10,791 bases of DNA from G039029935 sp039029935 (GTDB lineage: Bacteria > Chloroflexota > Anaerolineae > Caldilineales > Caldilineaceae). Made by a program: the position numbers and the translations under genes. The stretch lies in contig JBCCFC010000348.1 of assembly GCA_039029935.1 (NCBI GenBank), forward strand, positions 1 to 10,791, given 5' to 3'. The first letter of the stretch is position 1. The number at the start of each line of letters is the position of its first letter. Positions 7,804 to 10,791 of this stretch are shown here, in pieces. The notes under the pieces were generated by a model. That model was not told the origin of the DNA and did no database searches. It saw only the letters and a program-made list of their open reading frames with translations.

Positions 7804-7875
7804 CAGCGGATGGAGGCTGGAAACAGATTTGGGTTTCGGTATGTACCAAATGCTGTTCCCATCTTCCATCCGCTG
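7804..7875. repeat. Long imperfect hairpin with 23-nt arms
   Basis: Arms 7804-7826 and 7853-7875 are complementary at 20 of 23 positions, beginning CAGCGGATGGA and ending TCCATCCGCTG. The stem continues through ATTTGG (7827-7832) with CCAAAT (7846-7851), leaving only a short apical loop that itself contains GGTATGTACC. A structured RNA or the end of a small mobile element are both possible. Confidence 0.7.
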
Positions 7876-7893
7876 TCATCGCTTGCGTCTCAT

Positions 7894-8023
7894 TAAGGCC
7901 GCTTCACAAAATAAAATACACATAGGATTGCGGAGTTCGCAATCTCTATTGCGGGTCGTACACGTATAAACTGGCAGTAGAGACTGCCTACTCCACGATA
8001 ATTATTTTTGTAGAACGGCCTAA
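7894..8023. repeat. 130-nt inverted-repeat element with internal hairpins
   Basis: Outer arms 7894-7917 and 8000-8023 match in inverted orientation at 17 of 24 positions, with a shared GGCCG core and an A/T-rich inner part. Inside are two perfect stems: GATTGCG/CGCAATC (7926-7944) and GGCAGT/ACTGCC (7973-7988). No ORF is visible inside. It could be a non-autonomous element or part of a structured transcript. Confidence 0.55.
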
Positions 8024-8052
8024 CGACAATCAGCCACATCTAGGGACAACGA

Positions 8053-8118
8053 CTAATCGGCATGTTGCGCATTACGGTCGGTATGGTGTGTTGTGTGTTC
8101 ATCATGCGTTCTGTGCAT
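8053..8118 (-). CDS. Possible 21-residue His/Thr-rich small ORF
   Basis: On the minus strand GGGAGGA lies 4 nt before an ATG at 8118. The frame reads MHRTHDEHTTHHTDRNAQHA plus one Asp and stops at TAG (8055-8053). The ribosome site is as strong as any in the window, but the peptide is short and of low complexity with no family recognised. It may be a real microprotein, a leader peptide, or the stump of a deleted gene. It lies downstream of the duplicated promoter-like block and the 160-nt hairpin on the same strand. Confidence 0.25.
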   Translation of the reverse strand: MHRTHDEHTTHHTDRNAQHAD

Positions 8119-8169
8119 TCAATCCTCCCTCAACGGTTGTGTTAAAATAGTTTGTTGATTGATGTATGA

Positions 8170-8329
8170 CTTTGCCAATTAAGATTTGATAGCTCCGTAG
8201 GTCACGCATAAACCGTTGTGACAAACTGACTTCAACCAATTTTGCGCTTCACTTCAAAAATTTGGTTGGACCCAGTTTGTCGGGTTTGTTTGCAGACCTA
8301 CGATAACCATCAAACCTTAATTGACAAAG
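8170..8329 (-). ncRNA. 160-nt nested hairpin element, candidate minus-strand RNA or MITE-like repeat
   Basis: Outer arms 8170-8203 and 8295-8329 pair over 34 positions with one bulge. Inside, GACAAACT (8220-8227) pairs with AGTTTGTC (8274-8281), and CAACCAA (8233-8239) with TTGGTTG (8262-8268), leaving a loop near 8245-8254. AAACC (8210-8214) with GGTTT (8283-8287) bridges the two stems. In a minus-strand RNA the outer stem would have 29 Watson-Crick and 5 G-U pairs; on the plus strand those five are A-C mismatches. This favours minus-strand RNA folding. A MITE is the alternative; no clear target duplication was found. Confidence 0.45.
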
Positions 8330-8374
8330 CACGATAGATTTGGAGAAGCAGCGTGACCACATTGTCTTCACGAT

Positions 8375-8452
8375 ATGGTGTCAACTGTTCTCATGCACAT
8401 CATAACAGAGATTTTCCGCTTGGGAGTTCGCAGAAGTCTCAATTTGGTTCGC
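8375..8452 (-). promoter_or_regulatory. Second copy of the beta-helix gene's promoter-like leader
   Basis: Positions 8399-8452 align without gaps to 1327-1380 (40 of 54 identical by hand count). The copy keeps GCGAAC (8452-8447), GCGAAC (8431-8426), the 21-nt spacings, TATGAT (8404-8399) and downstream TTGACACCAT (8384-8375). It points left toward the nested hairpin and the small ORF at 8118, with no long gene within 250 nt. It may drive a non-coding RNA or be what remains of a lost paralogue. Confidence 0.45.
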
Positions 8453-8487
8453 ACTTGCCCAACGAGGCTGCAACCAATGATGGATTT

Positions 8488-8562
8488 CTAGGATTGAAAT
8501 CCTAGTCTGATAAGCAAAACCTGATCAATCAGGTTCGTGTTGCCAATCAGGTTCGTGTTGCC
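8488..8562. repeat. Palindromic repeat pair, copy 2, plus 18-bp tandem duplication
   Basis: CTAGGATTGAAATCCTAG (8488-8505) and AACCTGATCAATCAGGTT (8518-8535) repeat the pair at 1506-1553. An 18-nt unit, AATCAGGTTCGTGTTGCC, is then tandemly duplicated at 8527-8544 and 8545-8562. Confidence 0.8.
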
Positions 8563-8571
8563 AATCTGTTT

Positions 8572-8619
8572 AGTGCGCTTCAGCGTACTTTGCATAACAG
8601 ACACCGAATTCATTCGGTG
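8572..8619. repeat. Palindromic repeat pair (GTGCGCT plus CACCGAAT), copy 2
   Basis: AGTGCGCTTCAGCGTACT (8572-8589) and CACCGAATTCATTCGGTG (8602-8619) match the units at 1608-1655. A short tandem GGTGGTACTCAT follows at about 8616-8641. From 8642 to 8764 nothing further is firm except a weak hairpin GGCTATG/CATAGCC (8731-8752). Confidence 0.75.
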
Positions 8620-8764
8620 GTACTCATTTGGTGGTACTCATGATTTTGCAACACCTCTGATGATGGCATTGTCCTGATCCACCATGCTTGGTTCATTGCG
8701 CTTTTCCACATAGAACACACAACTGTTGATGGCTATGGCAATCCACATAGCCCCGTTTCTGCAT

Positions 8765-8769
8765 GGAGA
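8765..8769 (+). promoter_or_regulatory. Ribosome binding site of the STAND ATPase gene
   Basis: GGAGA is followed by CAGACA and ATG at 8776, a good match at 6-nt spacing that supports this start. Confidence 0.7.
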
Positions 8770-8775
8770 CAGACA

Positions 8776-10695
8776 ATGACACAACAAACGCAAACCAGCC
8801 AGACAGACTCACAATTTCAGGATCACATTTTAAAGGCACTAGAGAACTTTTCGAAGCCACGCTTGCTGGGTCAAGAATCACCACTAGCCGCGCCTTATTT
8901 GGTGGGCGAATATCTTGCAGACATACCAACCACGCTGGATGATGATGAGCGACGGGGTATGGCCCTCCAACAACTGCTACGCGACGCAGTGGCGGATATG
9001 GAACGGAAAGGAGGGGATAATGGCAAAATATATGCTCAACTGATCGAATTTCATTACTTCCAACGGCTAAATAGCACAAAGTCCTATCTTGCTATGAACG
9101 TGGGTAAAACCACCTTTTTCAAACATAAACAACAGTTTATACCATCATTTTGTGATGCGCTTTTGAGTATCTTGAAGCCCGCCCTGAGCATCGAAAAACC
9201 ACCGCGTACCCAGCCAATCATCGGTCCGCAACGCAGGCAGATCATCCAAGAGAGTTTACAGTCGTTACGCCAGAAAGAGACGGTGGCGATTTTGGGGTCA
9301 AGTGGCATGGGCAAGACCACATTGGCGAGTGCCGTTACACAACAGCTAGATGGACACCCTATTTTTTGGTATACGCTGCGAGCGGGGTTGAATGATCGTC
9401 CGAGCAGTTTTTTGTTTGAGCTGGGCTTTTTCTGTCATCAACATGGGTCACGCCTCTTGTGGATGCAACTGGTGGACGATATCCAAAAGCAGACCCAAAT
9501 CGACTTGGACAAAATATCAGCAACGATGCGCCACGCCATCACGACATTAGGCGCAAAAGCAATACCGATTCTCTGTATTGATGAAATCGAGATTCTGCGT
9601 GACGCCGAGACCGATGCACATGCTCAATTAACTCGGCTATTGGAAAGCCTGCGCGGGCTGGCTGGCATCATCCTCATCGGTCAACAGATACACATGCACG
9701 TTGACCAACAACATACCCTGAGAGGATTTCAAGAGGGGGATACGCGTTATCTGTTTGAGCGGGCAAACATTCGCTTGGCGACAGAACAGATCAAACAGAT
9801 TCAGACGTATACCCAAGGCAATCCACGTCTGTTAGAGTTGTTTATGATTTTGTACAATGCCAACCAGCGTCGTGAAGAGGGAACACAGACCTTTGACGAC
9901 ATCCTTAACACGATGCCACAAAACCCGTCGGTTGAGTTTTTATTCAAACGTGTCTGGACCTATCTTTCGGAGGCGGAAAGGGGTATCCTGCTCTTTTTGT
10001 CTGTGTTTCAAAAGCCAGCACCGCTGCATCATGGCTACTTTGACACGGAAACACAGCGTGTCTTTCATCACCTAGTCGAGCATCAATTGATCCATCAACA
10101 TGGTGATCACTGCGCCATTTTGGCCGTCTATCGCACCATCCTCTATGAACAACTCCTATCGCAAAAAGAACGAGAAGAATTCCACCACAAGGCAGCGGTT
10201 GTCTATGAGGGATATGCCAGCTATACCCACGCGGCCTATCACTATATTCAGGCCAATGAATTTGACCACGCGGTCACGTTGTGGTGGCAGAATCACGAAC
10301 ACGAGATCAATCAGGGGCAGAGTCAGTTTGCGTATGAACTGTTTGACCGCGTCTCTACCAAATATGTAGAGCCAGACAACCAACAAGTCCTCGCCTGTAT
10401 TCGTACCAAACTGCTCATCTATGCGGGCAACCTCTCACAAGCGTCAAAAGAGCTTGAGCAGACAGTCTGGACCGCACCCGTTCTAACGATTGAACGCCAT
10501 CAACTTGCGGGCTACATTGCCAACAGCGAGGATAATTTGTCAAAAGCCATTGATGCATATCAGCACGGGTTGGCATTGGCGACAAGCTGGCATCCATACA
10601 AAGTGCCGCTGTTACGCAAGGAATTGGCGTGGAGCTATCGGCTTTCAGGGCTGTTGGATAAGGCGGAATCCGAAATTTTCACGGCGGCAATGTAG
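8776..10695 (+). CDS. HTH-STAND-TPR signalling ATPase / putative transcriptional regulator
   Basis: A cytoplasmic P-loop switch protein of the STAND class (MalT/LAL- and NB-ARC-like), 639 residues. The N-terminal region (about 85-133) contains NSTKSYLAMNVGKTTFFKHK, resembling the sigma-region-4-like HTH of phage and Chloroflexota regulators, so DNA binding is plausible. Walker A is GSSGMGKTT at 174-182 and Walker B is ILCIDE at 265-270. GNPRLLEL (348-355) fits the GxP sensor of the STAND family. A winged-helix-like segment lies around 395-455, then TPR-like helices from about 465 to the end. Relatives usually have longer TPR arrays; here the frame ends in mid-helix (ESEIFTAAM), which suggests truncation or a frameshift. 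It is divergent from the secreted-protein genes; control of them is only a guess. Confidence 0.8.
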   Translation: MTQQTQTSQTDSQFQDHILKALENFSKPRLLGQESPLAAPYLVGEYLADIPTTLDDDERRGMALQQLLRDAVADMERKGGDNGKIYAQLIEFHYFQRLNSTKSYLAMNVGKTTFFKHKQQFIPSFCDALLSILKPALSIEKPPRTQPIIGPQRRQIIQESLQSLRQKETVAILGSSGMGKTTLASAVTQQLDGHPIFWYTLRAGLNDRPSSFLFELGFFCHQHGSRLLWMQLVDDIQKQTQIDLDKISATMRHAITTLGAKAIPILCIDEIEILRDAETDAHAQLTRLLESLRGLAGIILIGQQIHMHVDQQHTLRGFQEGDTRYLFERANIRLATEQIKQIQTYTQGNPRLLELFMILYNANQRREEGTQTFDDILNTMPQNPSVEFLFKRVWTYLSEAERGILLFLSVFQKPAPLHHGYFDTETQRVFHHLVEHQLIHQHGDHCAILAVYRTILYEQLLSQKEREEFHHKAAVVYEGYASYTHAAYHYIQANEFDHAVTLWWQNHEHEINQGQSQFAYELFDRVSTKYVEPDNQQVLACIRTKLLIYAGNLSQASKELEQTVWTAPVLTIERHQLAGYIANSEDNLSKAIDAYQHGLALATSWHPYKVPLLRKELAWSYRLSGLLDKAESEIFTAAM

Positions 10696-10791
10696 ACGGT
10701 CGCGATATCGTCAAGGGAACGCCCCTATTTGGGATGGATTATGAAGAAGAAGGCATGCTGATTGCCATGATCGTACATCCACCATCATTCG
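10662..10791 (+). other. Open frame at the right edge, out of frame with the STAND gene
   Basis: After the TAA at 10659-10661, another plus-strand frame stays open to the window end and reads GGIRNFHGGNVDGRDIVKGT then PLFGMDYEEEGMLIAMIVHP. Its only ATGs (10734 and later) lack a ribosome site. It is in the -1 frame relative to the STAND gene, so it may be that gene's displaced continuation, the start of an overlapping gene, or chance. No family recognised. Confidence 0.25.

Noticed and set aside
8290..8362. 36-codon minus-strand frame starting at 8362
   Set aside because: No ribosome site, and it runs through the palindrome arm; likely chance.
8693..9079. Minus-strand 128-codon frame
   Set aside because: It overlaps the start of the STAND gene, which has a ribosome site, an HTH-like region and Walker motifs.

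Overview
The window looks like a chromosomal segment of a filamentous, surface-active member of the Chloroflexota. This is an inference from three things: a large secreted protein combining leucine-rich repeats (LRRs), a C11 peptidase and a dockerin; a secreted right-handed beta-helix protein; and an HTH-STAND-TPR regulator, with intergenic DNA packed with short palindromic repeats. No rRNA, tRNA, integrase or transposase was seen, so the taxon is not fixed.

Layout. Positions 1-1280 (minus strand) hold the N-terminal part of a secreted beta-helix repeat protein whose frame is still open at the left edge. Positions 1281-1877 carry a promoter-like leader and a dense set of small hairpins. Positions 1878-7361 (minus strand; alternative start 7379) encode one protein of about 1,830 residues: signal peptide, four LRR modules with cysteine caps, a DUF11-like domain, a clostripain-like (C11) caspase-fold peptidase, a cohesin-like domain and a C-terminal dockerin. 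Positions 7362-8775 are a non-coding stretch of about 1.4 kb. It has an operator-like dyad, a five-copy 28-nt palindromic array, a 33-bp tandem duplication, several long inverted repeats, a 160-nt nested hairpin and a diverged second copy of the beta-helix gene's leader. Positions 8776-10695 (plus strand) encode a predicted signal-sensing ATPase of the STAND class with an N-terminal HTH-like region and C-terminal TPR-like helices. It stops abruptly, and a different open frame runs from there to the right edge.

How the parts may work together. The two minus-strand genes are both predicted to be exported and to present long repeat surfaces, one solenoidal LRR and one beta-helix. The LRR protein adds a protease and cohesin-like/dockerin modules that could hold it in a surface assembly. 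The divergent STAND protein is a plausible regulator, but nothing in the sequence proves that it controls these genes.

The observations most worth following are: (a) a 54-nt ungapped promoter-like block duplicated at 1327-1380 and 8399-8452, with paired (G/A)CGAAC boxes exactly 21 nt apart and 21 nt from a conserved TATGAT; (b) the nested hairpin 8170-8329, in which all five outer-stem substitutions become G-U pairs only in a minus-strand RNA, the strand the duplicated promoter faces; and (c) the peptidase-LRR-dockerin architecture itself.
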